Source: Hyphomonadaceae bacterium UBA7672 (lineage in GTDB: Bacteria; Pseudomonadota; Alphaproteobacteria; Caulobacterales; Hyphomonadaceae). From it: a DNA stretch of 64,000 nt. Below the pieces are notes generated by a model. That model saw only the letters and a list, made by a program, of their open reading frames with translations, was not told where the DNA came from and made no database searches. The translations under genes and the position numbers were made by a program. The stretch spans positions 112,782-176,781 of the forward strand of contig DLHI01000002.1 of assembly GCA_002483135.1 (NCBI GenBank). The letters are read 5' to 3'. Shown here piece after piece: positions 1 through 8,207 of the stretch (position 1 is the first letter of the stretch; the number at the start of each line of letters is the position of its first letter).

Positions 1-1
1 C

Positions 2-628
2 TTCCCGCGCGGGGGGCGGCATTATCTTGTCTGCTATCCGTTCGAGGGGCGGTTGGCGCATCAGACGCTGGGCATGCTGCTGACGAAGAGGATGGAGCGC
101 GCCGGGCTGAAGCCGCAGGGGTTCGTTGCGTCGGAGTATGCGCTCTCGGTATGGGCGGCGGAGGATATGCGCGGGGAAGACATGGCGCAGCTATTCCACG
201 AGGACATGCTGGGCGACGATCTCGATGCGTGGCTGGAGGAAAGCGCGCTGATGAAGCGGACTTTCCGCAACAATGCGCTTATCGCGGGGCTGATCGAGCG
301 GCGGATGCAGAAGGGCGAGCGGACTGGGCGGCAGATCACTTTCTCGACCGACCTTATCTACGACGTGCTGCGCAGCCATGAGCCGGACCATCTGCTGCTG
401 AAGGCGGCGCGCATGGATGCGGGGGAAGGCTTGCTCGACATCAGGCGGCTGGGCGAGGCGCTGAAACGGATCAAGGGGCGCATCGTGCATGCGAGTCTGG
501 AGCAGATTTCTCCCTTCGCAGTGCCCGTCATGCTTGAGATCGGCAAGGAGCCGGTGTTCTCGGGCGATGCGGCCGAGGCCATCCTGCGCGAGGCGGAGGA
601 TGATCTTGTGCGTGATGCGATGAGCTGA
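2..628 (+). CDS. Ligase-associated Lhr-like DEXH-box helicase, C-terminal part
   Basis: The reading frame is already open at the window edge, so this is the last ~208 residues of a longer protein whose start lies upstream. The visible part begins FPRGGRHYLVCYPFEGR, followed by a TLGMLL..RMERAGLKP segment that I recognise from the C-terminal region of the bacterial Lhr-type helicases annotated as ligase-associated DNA damage response DEXH-box helicase. The helicase core motifs are outside the window. The pdeM gene downstream belongs to the same repair cassette, which supports the call. A TTG at 53 lies in frame but is internal to the conserved region, so it is not the real start. Confidence 0.85.
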   Translation, partial: FPRGGRHYLVCYPFEGRLAHQTLGMLLTKRMERAGLKPQGFVASEYALSVWAAEDMRGEDMAQLFHEDMLGDDLDAWLEESALMKRTFRNNALIAGLIERRMQKGERTGRQITFSTDLIYDVLRSHEPDHLLLKAARMDAGEGLLDIRRLGEALKRIKGRIVHASLEQISPFAVPVMLEIGKEPVFSGDAAEAILREAEDDLVRDAMS

Positions 629-631
629 GCT

Positions 632-937
632 CTATTGCTCGAACGCGCTGTCGGTGTTGCCGGCGCGGCGTTGGCGGTCGAACTCGTCGGCGGTTTCAAG
701 TTGCTTGGCGTTGAACGCGTCCCACTCCTCGGCCGTGGAGCAGACTTTCTGCGGGAAGTTCGATCCCATCACTGTCATGTTCTTGCAGATCTTAGCCTGC
801 TCTGTGCCAGCGGCCTTGGCTGCACGGGATTTCTCGAGCGCGGCCCAGCGCGTGGCGGCGCTACCCGATGGCGTCAGCAGACTTGCGCAGCCGCCAAGGA
901 GAAGGACGCCGACGAGAGCGGCAGCGATCAAGCGCAT
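632..937 (-). CDS. Small lipoprotein, paralogue of the next gene
   Basis: This encodes about 101 residues. It opens with a short positive n-region and hydrophobic stretch ending in LLLGGC, a good lipobox with Cys17 as the lipidation site, which decides the start at 937 over an in-frame upstream codon at 955. The mature part has two further cysteines in ICKNMT...FPQKVC followed by EEWDAF. The gene at 967-1251 carries the same pattern (ECRKD...IPRTIC, EAWAAF), so the two are diverged copies. The pair lies antisense between the lhr and pdeM genes, with only 3 bases from the lhr stop. I do not recognise a function. Location in the cell envelope is inferred from the lipobox. Confidence 0.75.
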   Translation of the reverse strand: MRLIAAALVGVLLLGGCASLLTPSGSAATRWAALEKSRAAKAAGTEQAKICKNMTVMGSNFPQKVCSTAEEWDAFNAKQLETADEFDRQRRAGNTDSAFEQ

Positions 938-966
938 GTAAGTTCCCCTACCCAATTGGATTCTTG

Positions 967-1251
967 TCAGTCGCGGTTGTAGCGGCCGACATTTGCATAT
1001 TTCCGGCCTTCGGCAAGCAGGTCTGCCGTCTCGCGCCGCCGTCTTTCATCAAATGCGGCCCAAGCTTCGGGCGAGGCGCAGATGGTGCGCGGGATGTTGG
1101 TGTCTGGCGGGCGATCCTTTCGACATTCCATGCCTTCGATGTTGGCTTCGCCGAGCGTCATGCGCTCGCTGGTGACCAGAGGCGTTGTCGAGCAGGCCGA
1201 AAGGGCGACCGAAGCCGTCGCAAGATTGGCCAGAAGTGACATCCTGAGCAT
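967..1251 (-). CDS. Small lipoprotein, second copy of the pair
   Basis: This encodes about 94 residues. The signal is MLRMSLLANLATASVALSAC, with Cys20 the predicted lipidated residue. An alternative ATG three codons in (1242) would lose the basic residue of the n-region, so 1251 is preferred. The mature part repeats the two-cysteine plus EAWAAFDERR pattern of the neighbour at 632-937, which suggests local gene duplication. The two genes read in the same direction with about 29 bases between them and probably form an operon. Function is unknown. Confidence 0.7.
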   Translation of the reverse strand: MLRMSLLANLATASVALSACSTTPLVTSERMTLGEANIEGMECRKDRPPDTNIPRTICASPEAWAAFDERRRRETADLLAEGRKYANVGRYNRD

Positions 1252-1369
1252 CCGCGTTCTCCACGTGTGCAGTCCAATAATCCCGTAAATCGAGGAGATG
1301 CGATAGCCCGCGCTGTTGAACTCCGCGTGCGCGGTTGACGGGGTGACCGCAGCTGGCCACGGTCGTTGG

Positions 1370-2101
1370 ATGGCGATTGCGCACACGGAAAGCAGCGGGC
1401 TGCGCGTCCTCCAGCTTGAGCTGGCGGGCGAAATTCTGTCGCTGTTTCCGTGCGGTGGGCTGTGGTGGGAGGCGGCTGGCGTACTGGTTGTTTCGGACCT
1501 GCACCTGGAAAAAGCGTCTTCCTATGCGGCGCGGGGACATATGCTGCCGCCTTACGACACGCGGGCAACCCTGAAGCGGCTGGGGGCTTTGCTGGGCGAA
1601 CTGAAGCCGACGACGGTGGTGAGTCTTGGCGACAGTTTCCACGACAGGGGTTCGCGCCCGCGCATGGCGGAGGACGATGTCGCGACAGTGCGCGCGATGA
1701 CGGCGGCGCATGACTGGGTGTGGATTGAGGGCAATCATGATCCGAGGCCGCCCGAGGATCTGGGCGGGCGTGCGGCGTTCGAACTGGTGCGTGGCGCGCT
1801 GACCCTTCGGCATGAACCGTCGGCAGGCGCTACGCGCGGCGAGATTGCGGGGCACCTGCATCCGTGTGCGCGCGTGGTGAGCAAGACGGGACGCAGCGTG
1901 CGGGCGCGGTGTTTTGCGACCAATGGCGAGCGTCTGGTGATGCCAGCCTATGGCGCGCTGACGGGCGGGCTCAACGTTCTTGATCCGGCGTTTGGACCAT
2001 TGTTTCCCGGCGCGATGGTGGCGGCAATGCTGGGGCGCGATGGGGTGTATCTCGCGGGCGTTGATAGCCTGGCGCCGGATCGCAGAGGGCGGGCGGCCTG
2101 A
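1370..2101 (+). CDS. pdeM: Ligase-associated DNA damage response endonuclease PdeM
   Basis: This encodes a ~243-residue calcineurin-like metallophosphoesterase. The metal-binding motifs appear in order: SDLHLEK (residues ~41-47), LGDSFHD (~86), GNHDPR (~124) and GHLHP near residue 162. This is the compact PdeM family found next to lhr helicases and ATP-dependent DNA ligases, so a DNA-repair nuclease or phosphatase is the likely role. ATG 1370 is chosen because the conserved protein starts shortly after it; a TTG at 1316 would add 18 non-conserved residues. It ends 3 bases from the convergent gene at 2105. The separation from lhr by two antisense lipoproteins is unusual. Confidence 0.88.
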   Translation: MAIAHTESSGLRVLQLELAGEILSLFPCGGLWWEAAGVLVVSDLHLEKASSYAARGHMLPPYDTRATLKRLGALLGELKPTTVVSLGDSFHDRGSRPRMAEDDVATVRAMTAAHDWVWIEGNHDPRPPEDLGGRAAFELVRGALTLRHEPSAGATRGEIAGHLHPCARVVSKTGRSVRARCFATNGERLVMPAYGALTGGLNVLDPAFGPLFPGAMVAAMLGRDGVYLAGVDSLAPDRRGRAA

Positions 2102-2104
2102 GCG

Positions 2105-2872
2105 CTATTTCCGGCCGAACCACGCGCCGATGCCGCCTACCAGCGCGCCTAGCAGAACAGCGACGAAGCCGTAGACGAGGCCGTGTTGGCGGGAGAGGTC
2201 GAAGAGCGTCTCGTCAAGGCCGCTGCGGGCGAGCATCAGGGTCTGGTCGGTTTCGCCCACGGGCTCGCCATTGCGGAAGGCGACGGCGCGGACGCGGTAT
2301 TCTCCCGGTGGTGCGTTGAACGGCAGGGCGATGGTGGCGCGGTGGAGGCCGCCGTCGAAGCGCTTGATGTCGGCGGCGTTGAGGACGTAGAGGCCCTCCT
2401 CTTGCTTAAGGTCCACGAAGGCGGCGCGCCAGGCGGGGAGATCGGGCGAGATCAGCTGGTCGGCGCGTGGCTGCGCGGAGGCGCCGGGATCGAGGCCGAC
2501 GCTGGCCAGTGTTTCGGGCGGCACCGATGCGGCGACCTGGGGCTCGGCGCCGACGGCGAAGACGGTGGGCGCAGAGATGAACTCGATCGCTTGTTCGCCA
2601 GTGGGCGTGCGGCGGATCATGCGCTGGGTCGTGACCGGGCCGATCAGCGCGACGGCGAGGCCCGAGGTTTCGTTCTCGGGCTGGGGGGTGTTGGCGAAGA
2701 GGACGACACGCGAGCCGGTGAAGTTGACGGTGACCTCTATGCTGTCCTGCGCGAGGCCGGCTGGCATAAACGGCCGATCGGCCCGCGTGCGTGGCTGGGC
2801 CAGCGCAGATTGAGTGAGGGCGGCTCCCGCGAAGATGAGCCCCAAAGCGGCGAGGAGAGCGCGCACGATCAT
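2105..2872 (-). CDS. TIGR02186 family membrane-anchored protein
   Basis: This encodes 255 residues. There is a cleavable signal peptide at residues 1-25 (ends SALAQ), a periplasmic beta-rich region of about 190 residues with the start pattern SIEVTVNFTGSRVVLFAN, and a single C-terminal membrane helix (YGFVAVLLGALVGGIGAWF). This architecture matches the alphaproteobacterial TIGR02186 / Alph_Pro_TM family, typically coded next to a TauE/SafE exporter. Here the ATG overlaps the exporter stop by 4 bases, so the two are translationally coupled. Its exact role is not known; a partner of the exporter is inferred from the coupling. Confidence 0.82.
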   Translation of the reverse strand: MIVRALLAALGLIFAGAALTQSALAQPRTRADRPFMPAGLAQDSIEVTVNFTGSRVVLFANTPQPENETSGLAVALIGPVTTQRMIRRTPTGEQAIEFISAPTVFAVGAEPQVAASVPPETLASVGLDPGASAQPRADQLISPDLPAWRAAFVDLKQEEGLYVLNAADIKRFDGGLHRATIALPFNAPPGEYRVRAVAFRNGEPVGETDQTLMLARSGLDETLFDLSRQHGLVYGFVAVLLGALVGGIGAWFGRK

Positions 2873-3777
2873 TGCGCCTGCTCCAGTCGATATTCCGGCG
2901 TCGGCTCGACATAGAGTTCGTAGATCAAGCGGCCGGCGATGCTGAGCACGAGGACGGCGAGCAGGAGGCGCAACTGTGCGGCCTTGAGCCGGCGGCCTGC
3001 CATCGCGCCATAGCGTGCGCCTATTACGCCGCCGATCATGAGGACTCCTGCGAGAATGAGGTCCACCGTGCCGTTGAAGGCGGCCTGCAGGAAGGTGACG
3101 TAAGCGGTGAGGAAGATGATCTGGAACAGTGAGGTTCCGATCATAACGCGCGTAGGTACGCCAAGCAGGTAGACCATGGCGGGAGCGAGGATGAAGCCGC
3201 CGCCGATGCCGAGGATGGCGGCGAGCATGCCGACGAAGAAGCCGATGGCGATGGGCGGGATGATCGAGATGTACAGGCCCGAGCGCGGGAAGCGGCGCTT
3301 CATGGGCAGAACGCGCGTCCAGGCGCGCAGGCGCGTGCGGCGGCCCGGATCGCCGCCGGAGCCGCGCAGAGCGCCGACGCTTTCCCAGGCCATCAGTCCG
3401 CCGATGACGGTGAGGAACACAATGTAGAGCACCGTGACGGTCGTATCGACCAGGCCGAATACCTTGAGCAGCGTGAAGATGACAACGCCGATGGAGGAGC
3501 CGGCCAGACCGCCAGCCAGCATGAGCATGCCCAGTTTCGTGTCCACCAACCGGTCTCGCCAGTGGCTGGAGACGCCCGCGATGGAGGTCGCCAGCACCTG
3601 GTTTGCCTGGGTGGAGACGGCCACGGCGGGCGGGATGCCGTAGAAGATGAGCAGGGGCGTCAGCAGGAAGCCGCCGCCGACGCCGAACATACCCGACAGG
3701 AAGCCCACAAGCATGCCAATCGTCACGAGGATCAGCGGGTCGACCGCGATCTGTGCGATGGGCAGGTGAATCAACAT
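2869..3777 (-). CDS. TauE/SafE family sulfite or organic-anion exporter
   Basis: This encodes 302 residues with multiple hydrophobic helices. The two glycine-rich repeat signatures of the family are visible: GFLSGMFGVGGGFLLTPLLI near residue 25 and GMLAAILGIGGGFILAPAMV near residue 185. These inverted-repeat half motifs define the TauE/SafE permeases, which move sulfite, sulfoacetate or related anions across the inner membrane. The substrate cannot be read from sequence. The gene is the first of a coupled pair with the TIGR02186 gene, and 39 bases separate it from the upstream PodJ-like gene on the same strand. Confidence 0.88.
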   Translation of the reverse strand: MLIHLPIAQIAVDPLILVTIGMLVGFLSGMFGVGGGFLLTPLLIFYGIPPAVAVSTQANQVLATSIAGVSSHWRDRLVDTKLGMLMLAGGLAGSSIGVVIFTLLKVFGLVDTTVTVLYIVFLTVIGGLMAWESVGALRGSGGDPGRRTRLRAWTRVLPMKRRFPRSGLYISIIPPIAIGFFVGMLAAILGIGGGFILAPAMVYLLGVPTRVMIGTSLFQIIFLTAYVTFLQAAFNGTVDLILAGVLMIGGVIGARYGAMAGRRLKAAQLRLLLAVLVLSIAGRLIYELYVEPTPEYRLEQAQ

Positions 3778-3816
3778 GATCCCGTTCTAGACGGGCATTC
3801 GCCTTGCCGGAAGCGT

Positions 3817-6800
3817 TCAGTCGCCGAGGCTGAGTGTTGCCGCGCGAAGCTGCCTCAGAAGCGAGACGCTTGCCTCTCCGGTGACCGGCAGGTCGTTGGC
3901 GCGCTCGAACTGGCGGATGGCTTCGGCCGTGCGGGAGCTTGGCTTGCCGTCGGTGGTTCCCGGGGCGTAGCCGAGGCGCTGGAGCAGCCGCTGGGCCTCG
4001 GCCACCTGGGCGGGGGTGGCGACGTCCCAGGCGCGGCGGCCGAAGTCGCCATTTGCACGGGCAATCGAGGGCTTCGGGTTGAAGGCCCGGGCCTTGCGCT
4101 TGATCGCTTCCGCCTGAGTTGGCTGCATTTCGGCCAGCATGGTGCGGGCGCGGCGGCTGGCGTCCTGGTCGCCGGCGCGGCCGGCCACTTCGTACCAGTA
4201 GGCCGCTTCTGATTTGTCCTGGCTGACGCCGAGGCCCTGTTCATAAAGGACGGCGAGGTTGTACTGGCTGTCCACGAGGCCGAGGTCGGAGGCGGCGCGG
4301 AACCATTCTACCGCAGCGGCATAGCTCTGCGGGCCGGCGTCGCCTTCAGCGTAGAAGACGGCGAGGTCGTGCATGGCGAGGCGATTGCCGCCGATGGCGG
4401 CCTTTTCGGTCCAGGAACGGGCAGCGGCGATGTCGCGTGGGACGCCTTCGCCGCGCTCATAGAGCTTGGCGAGACGGTATTCGGCCATGACCAGACCGCG
4501 GGAGGCCGCGTCCTTGAGCATCTGAACGGCGCGGGTCTTCTCCCCCGATTGCAGGAGTTCCAGCGCGTAATCGTGCAGGGCGACCGGATCGCCGTCGCGG
4601 ACGGCCTGGTCGAGCGTGACAGTGGGGGCCGCAGGAGCTGCAGCGGCGGTCGCGGAGGGTTTGGCGGCGGGTGAGGCCGGCGGCGCGGTTGGAGTAGCGG
4701 CGGGTTCCAGCAGGCCGGCGGGGTCCGTTTCGAGAAGCGCCGGGTCCGCAACGGCTTCAGCGGGCTCGGCGAACAGGACATCGTCGGTCGCGCCAGATTC
4801 GGCTGCGGGCGCCAGCGGGGCGGCGGGGTCGAGGCGGGCGAAATCGTCGCCCTGGGCTTCCTGCTTGCCGCGCATGACGGTGAAGGCGGCGCCCCCGGCG
4901 ACGGCGACGGTAAGGACAGCGGAGGCGATCAGCGGGCCTTTGCCGATGCCCTTGCGGCCGGCGGATTCACCAGTGGCGACGCGGCGGCCCTGGCGCGCAG
5001 CGCGACGGGCTTCCTCGAGATAGGAGGCCGACAGACGTTCGCGGCTTTCGTCCGAAGGCAGGTCAGCCACGAAGCCAGAGGCTGGCGGGCCAGGCGGGCC
5101 GAGGAGCGCATCGTCCGGCTCCATCAGGTCGTCGATCGAACTGGCGGCTCCAAGGTCTGCCGGTGGAGCAGTCGCTGTTGCGACCGGCGCCTCTTCGCCG
5201 AAAAGCTGCGAGTCCATGCGATCAAAGGGCGGCGGCTCGACGCCGACTATGTCGCTCGTGTCCGCGGGCGTTTCATCAGCGCGGGTTACCGCGGCAAGCG
5301 CGGCGGGGGCCACGCGGCGTTCGAGGATGTCTTCGGACGGGTCGTCATCGAGGATGATGAACTCATCGGGGACAACGGGAATGTCGCGCGTGACGATGTC
5401 GGATGAGGCCGGTTCAATGCCGCTGCGCACGTCTTCGAGCACTTCGAGGCGGCGGGCGAGCGAGGACATCGTCTTCTGCACGGGCGCGAGGGCGATAGCA
5501 GACTGGTCGGCCGACTCTTCCATGCGGCGCTGCACGTCCTGCAACACGTCGTTCAGCTTCGACTCATAGGAGCGGCCGCTGTCGGCGAGGCGGGCTTCGA
5601 AGCCGCGCATCGATTCCTGATGAGTCGACTGCAGGCGTTCGACCGCGCGGGCGACCTGTTCGCCGATCTGGCTGATGGCTTCGGCGCTGCGGCGTTCGCT
5701 TTCGCGCACGCGCTCGTCGAGGCGGTCGGCCAGGCGGTCAACTTCTGCATTGTCGAGCGGGCGTGCTTCGGCGGCGGACTCGGCGATGCGGTCGGTGAGG
5801 CGCTGGACGCTTTCGTCGTGGCGACGCTGGAGGCGCTCTGCGACGAGGGCGACCTGCTCGCCAACGGCGTCGATGGCGCCAGCGCTGCGCGACTCGAGGC
5901 CGGCCATGCGATCGTCAACCGACGTGCTCAGTTTTGCGAGGGATTCCGAGGCTTTCTGGCCGGACGTCTCGACCGACGACAAGCGGGCGTCGATGGTGTC
6001 CGCGAGGCGCGCGATCTCGCGGCGCACGTCGTCGATGGAGCGTTCGTCGCCACGCGTCTCGACGGCGCGCAGGCGTTCGTCCACGGCGCGGGACAGGCGG
6101 TCGACCTGCGAACTCATCGCCTCGACGGCGTCGGCCTGGCGGGCCTCGGTGACGTTGATCTGATCCTGCAGCTGGCGGAGGCTGCGCTCAAGTCGGTCGA
6201 ATTTCTCGGGGTTGGCGTTGCGCGCGGCGTCGTCGATGCGGCGTTCCATGTCGGCGCGCAGGGCGTGGATCGGGCGCGACATGTCCTCGGCGAAGGCGTC
6301 GAGGCGCTTCTGGAAGACCTGCTGAAGCTGCGCGAGTTCGTCCTGCCCGGCCTTTGAGTCGTTGCGCTGGGTACGCTCGTCGATGTCGGTGATGGCGCGT
6401 TCAAGGACGCCGACGGCCGTGTCGGTCTTGCGCTCGGTGCGCGTGACGCGGTCGGTGATGCGTGAGACGGCTTCGCTGAGACCGCTCATCGCTTCGCGGG
6501 TTTTTTCCTCGATGGCGTCAACGCGGTCGAGGACTTCCTTCGACATCGCGCGCGAGCGCGTGAGGTTGGACTCGAGCGCGCGTTCCATGCGCCAGGTCGT
6601 GTCGCCGACGGCGCGCTCGGCCTTGGTCTCGAACAGCTCGAAGCGGGAGGCGGCGTCCGTGATGCGCGCGATGCCGGCCTCGATGCGGCGCTCGGCGGAC
6701 GACATCTTTTCTTCGACCTGATCGATGCGGCCAGTGATGCCCGAGGTGTTGGAGCGGACAGCGGCGTTGACGACCGTATCGACATTGCGGGCGACGTCGT

Positions 6801-7380
6801 CGACCTTGTTCGAGACTTCGCTGACCTTCTCCTCGAAGAGGTCGCGAAGCTGTTGTTGTTCCTGTTCGGCGGAGGCGAGGCGTTCCTGCACTGTGCCGGC
6901 GAGGCGGTCGAGCGAGGCTTCGAGTTTCTTGAGGCCGTCGAGCGTGGTGCTGCGGCCTTCGCCTTCGAGCGAGTCGATGCGGCTGCGCAGGGCGCTCTGG
7001 GTCGACTCGATTTCGCCCAGGGCGCGGGTGACGCGCTCAAGCGCCATGAGCTGCGCCTTGCCGGAAGAGTCGACCTTGCCCATGAGGCCGAGGATCGACT
7101 TATCCACACCCGAGATGGCGCGCGAGGCGCGGGATGTGGAAGCCTCGAGGCGCTGGGCCAGCTGGTCGATCTCGACCGACATGCGGCGCAGATCGTGGTC
7201 GTCGGCCGAACGGGGTGGCGGGTCGGACAGGTCGATGTCACGGACGGGGGACGAATCGGCGTCGAGAAGCAGGGCGTTCAGGTACTGGCCGAGGGTCACG
7301 CCCTGACGCTGAGCGCGTTCGCGCGCGATTTCGCGCACTTTCGGGTCAATTCCCTTAACGCTCCAGGGTCCCTGGGTCAT
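3817..7380 (-). CDS. podJ: PodJ-like polar localization factor with Sel1 repeats and peptidoglycan-binding domain
   Basis: This encodes 1187 residues. The N-terminus has WSVKGIDPKVREIARERA (residues ~6-23), as in Caulobacter PodJ. It is followed by a coiled coil rich in Glu, Arg, Ala and Asp from about 55 to 640, an acidic linker (~650-790), and one membrane helix (~813-835). After that come an Ala/Pro-rich stretch, Sel1/TPR-like repeats (~930-1075), and a C-terminal peptidoglycan-binding domain (~1124-1180; TTDGKPSSRTAEAIRQFE). PodJ organises the new pole, recruiting PleC and pilus or holdfast factors. The cytoplasmic coil plus periplasmic Sel1/PG-binding layout matches that role. It is somewhat longer than Caulobacter PodJ. 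The function is inferred from architecture and the N-terminal motif. Confidence 0.8.
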   Translation of the reverse strand: MTQGPWSVKGIDPKVREIARERAQRQGVTLGQYLNALLLDADSSPVRDIDLSDPPPRSADDHDLRRMSVEIDQLAQRLEASTSRASRAISGVDKSILGLMGKVDSSGKAQLMALERVTRALGEIESTQSALRSRIDSLEGEGRSTTLDGLKKLEASLDRLAGTVQERLASAEQEQQQLRDLFEEKVSEVSNKVDDVARNVDTVVNAAVRSNTSGITGRIDQVEEKMSSAERRIEAGIARITDAASRFELFETKAERAVGDTTWRMERALESNLTRSRAMSKEVLDRVDAIEEKTREAMSGLSEAVSRITDRVTRTERKTDTAVGVLERAITDIDERTQRNDSKAGQDELAQLQQVFQKRLDAFAEDMSRPIHALRADMERRIDDAARNANPEKFDRLERSLRQLQDQINVTEARQADAVEAMSSQVDRLSRAVDERLRAVETRGDERSIDDVRREIARLADTIDARLSSVETSGQKASESLAKLSTSVDDRMAGLESRSAGAIDAVGEQVALVAERLQRRHDESVQRLTDRIAESAAEARPLDNAEVDRLADRLDERVRESERRSAEAISQIGEQVARAVERLQSTHQESMRGFEARLADSGRSYESKLNDVLQDVQRRMEESADQSAIALAPVQKTMSSLARRLEVLEDVRSGIEPASSDIVTRDIPVVPDEFIILDDDPSEDILERRVAPAALAAVTRADETPADTSDIVGVEPPPFDRMDSQLFGEEAPVATATAPPADLGAASSIDDLMEPDDALLGPPGPPASGFVADLPSDESRERLSASYLEEARRAARQGRRVATGESAGRKGIGKGPLIASAVLTVAVAGGAAFTVMRGKQEAQGDDFARLDPAAPLAPAAESGATDDVLFAEPAEAVADPALLETDPAGLLEPAATPTAPPASPAAKPSATAAAAPAAPTVTLDQAVRDGDPVALHDYALELLQSGEKTRAVQMLKDAASRGLVMAEYRLAKLYERGEGVPRDIAAARSWTEKAAIGGNRLAMHDLAVFYAEGDAGPQSYAAAVEWFRAASDLGLVDSQYNLAVLYEQGLGVSQDKSEAAYWYEVAGRAGDQDASRRARTMLAEMQPTQAEAIKRKARAFNPKPSIARANGDFGRRAWDVATPAQVAEAQRLLQRLGYAPGTTDGKPSSRTAEAIRQFERANDLPVTGEASVSLLRQLRAATLSLGD

Positions 7381-7449
7381 CGCAACTCCGAATCCGGCAG
7401 GTAGAGCCTTACCCAGGCCGGCGACGCCTGCCAGTTGGGCGTGATACGG

Positions 7450-7463
7450 TTAACGACCGTTAA
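7450..7463. promoter_or_regulatory. CtrA-like direct half-sites upstream of the PodJ-like gene
   Basis: Two TTAA half-sites separated by 6 bases (TTAACGACCGTTAA) lie about 70 bases upstream of the PodJ-like start. The established CtrA box is TTAA-N7-TTAA, so the spacing is one base short. A GAATC (GANTC, the CcrM methylation target) lies at 7390-7394, just before the start codon. Both are expected in cell-cycle promoters of Caulobacterales, but no experiment supports these particular sites. Confidence 0.3.
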
Positions 7464-7627
7464 ACGTTGATTTCTGGGGGGCTTGGCCGCGGCGCCCAGA
7501 AATCTGCCTGCGACACCTGCGACAGAATTGACCCATAGGGCAGGCGCCGCTACGTATTACTGAGCGTTAAGTCAAAGACGCCGCCTGTGCTCCCCCACAG
7601 AGCTAATAAGTCAACGGGAGGCAGAGA

Positions 7628-8083
7628 TTGAAAACGTACACCATCAGCGAACTTGCGCGCGAATTCCAGGTAACGCCGCGCGCACTTCGATTCTATGAGG
7701 ACAAAGGGCTGCTGCAGCCGACTCGCGACGGCTTGAACCGGGTCTATTCCATCCGCGACCGGGCGCGCCTGAAGCTGATCCTTCAGGGCAAGAGCGTCGG
7801 GTTCTCGCTGTCAGATATCCGCGAGATCCTCGACCTCTATACGCTTGAAGGTCACCGCGCGCAGCTCAAGCTCTCGCTAAAGAAGTCGCGCGAGCAGATC
7901 CGCAACCTCGAAAAGCAACGCGAAGACATCGAGTCGGCTCTCGAAACGCTCAACAAGGGCGTGCGGTGGGCCGAGGAAAAGCTCCAGGAAATGGGACCGG
8001 GCGCTGAAGTCGAGCAGTCTGCGCGTGCATATGAGCGTGTCGCGCGGGCCGGCCTCGATGGGGATGCCCACCTCGACAGCTGA
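7628..8083 (+). CDS. MerR family transcriptional regulator, probable beta-oxidation regulator
   Basis: This encodes 151 residues. The N-terminal winged helix-turn-helix reads TISELAREFQVTPRALRFYEDKGLL followed by NRVYSIRDRARLKLILQGK, both typical of MerR proteins. A long helix (residues ~75-115, rich in Lys, Arg and Glu) would form the antiparallel dimer. There are no cysteines, so metal sensing of the classical type is unlikely. The start is a TTG with a strong GGGAGG 5-6 bases upstream. It precedes an acyl-CoA dehydrogenase/thiolase/FadB operon in the same direction. MerR regulators of this kind (LiuR-like) are known to control acyl-CoA catabolism, so regulation of that operon is the reasonable inference. 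Confidence 0.82.
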   Translation: MKTYTISELAREFQVTPRALRFYEDKGLLQPTRDGLNRVYSIRDRARLKLILQGKSVGFSLSDIREILDLYTLEGHRAQLKLSLKKSREQIRNLEKQREDIESALETLNKGVRWAEEKLQEMGPGAEVEQSARAYERVARAGLDGDAHLDS

Positions 8084-8146
8084 CCTAAAGTCAGTCTCGA
8101 CGGAAAGACTGGCAGTGGTAAGACGCCGATGCGTTCAGCATCCGGA

Positions 8147-8172
8147 ATCGTGGTCGCTTGTCCGGCCACGAT
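8147..8172. promoter_or_regulatory. Perfect 7-bp dyad between the MerR gene and the fad operon
   Basis: ATCGTGG at 8147-8153 and CCACGAT at 8166-8172 form a perfect inverted repeat with a 12-base spacer, 36 bases before the acyl-CoA dehydrogenase ATG. A second small dyad, CAGTCT/AGACTG, lies at 8092-8111. MerR proteins bind dyads inside promoters with a long spacer, so one of these may be the operator. I cannot identify clear -35 and -10 boxes around either, and no binding data exist. Confidence 0.3.
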
Positions 8173-8207
8173 GGCGATGGGCGCGACAGCGATTAGGATG
8201 ACCATAC

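Noticed and set aside
4616..5023. Plus-strand Ala/Arg-rich frame in the PodJ-like gene
   Set aside because: It mirrors the Ala/Pro-rich linker of the minus-strand gene and has no independent support.
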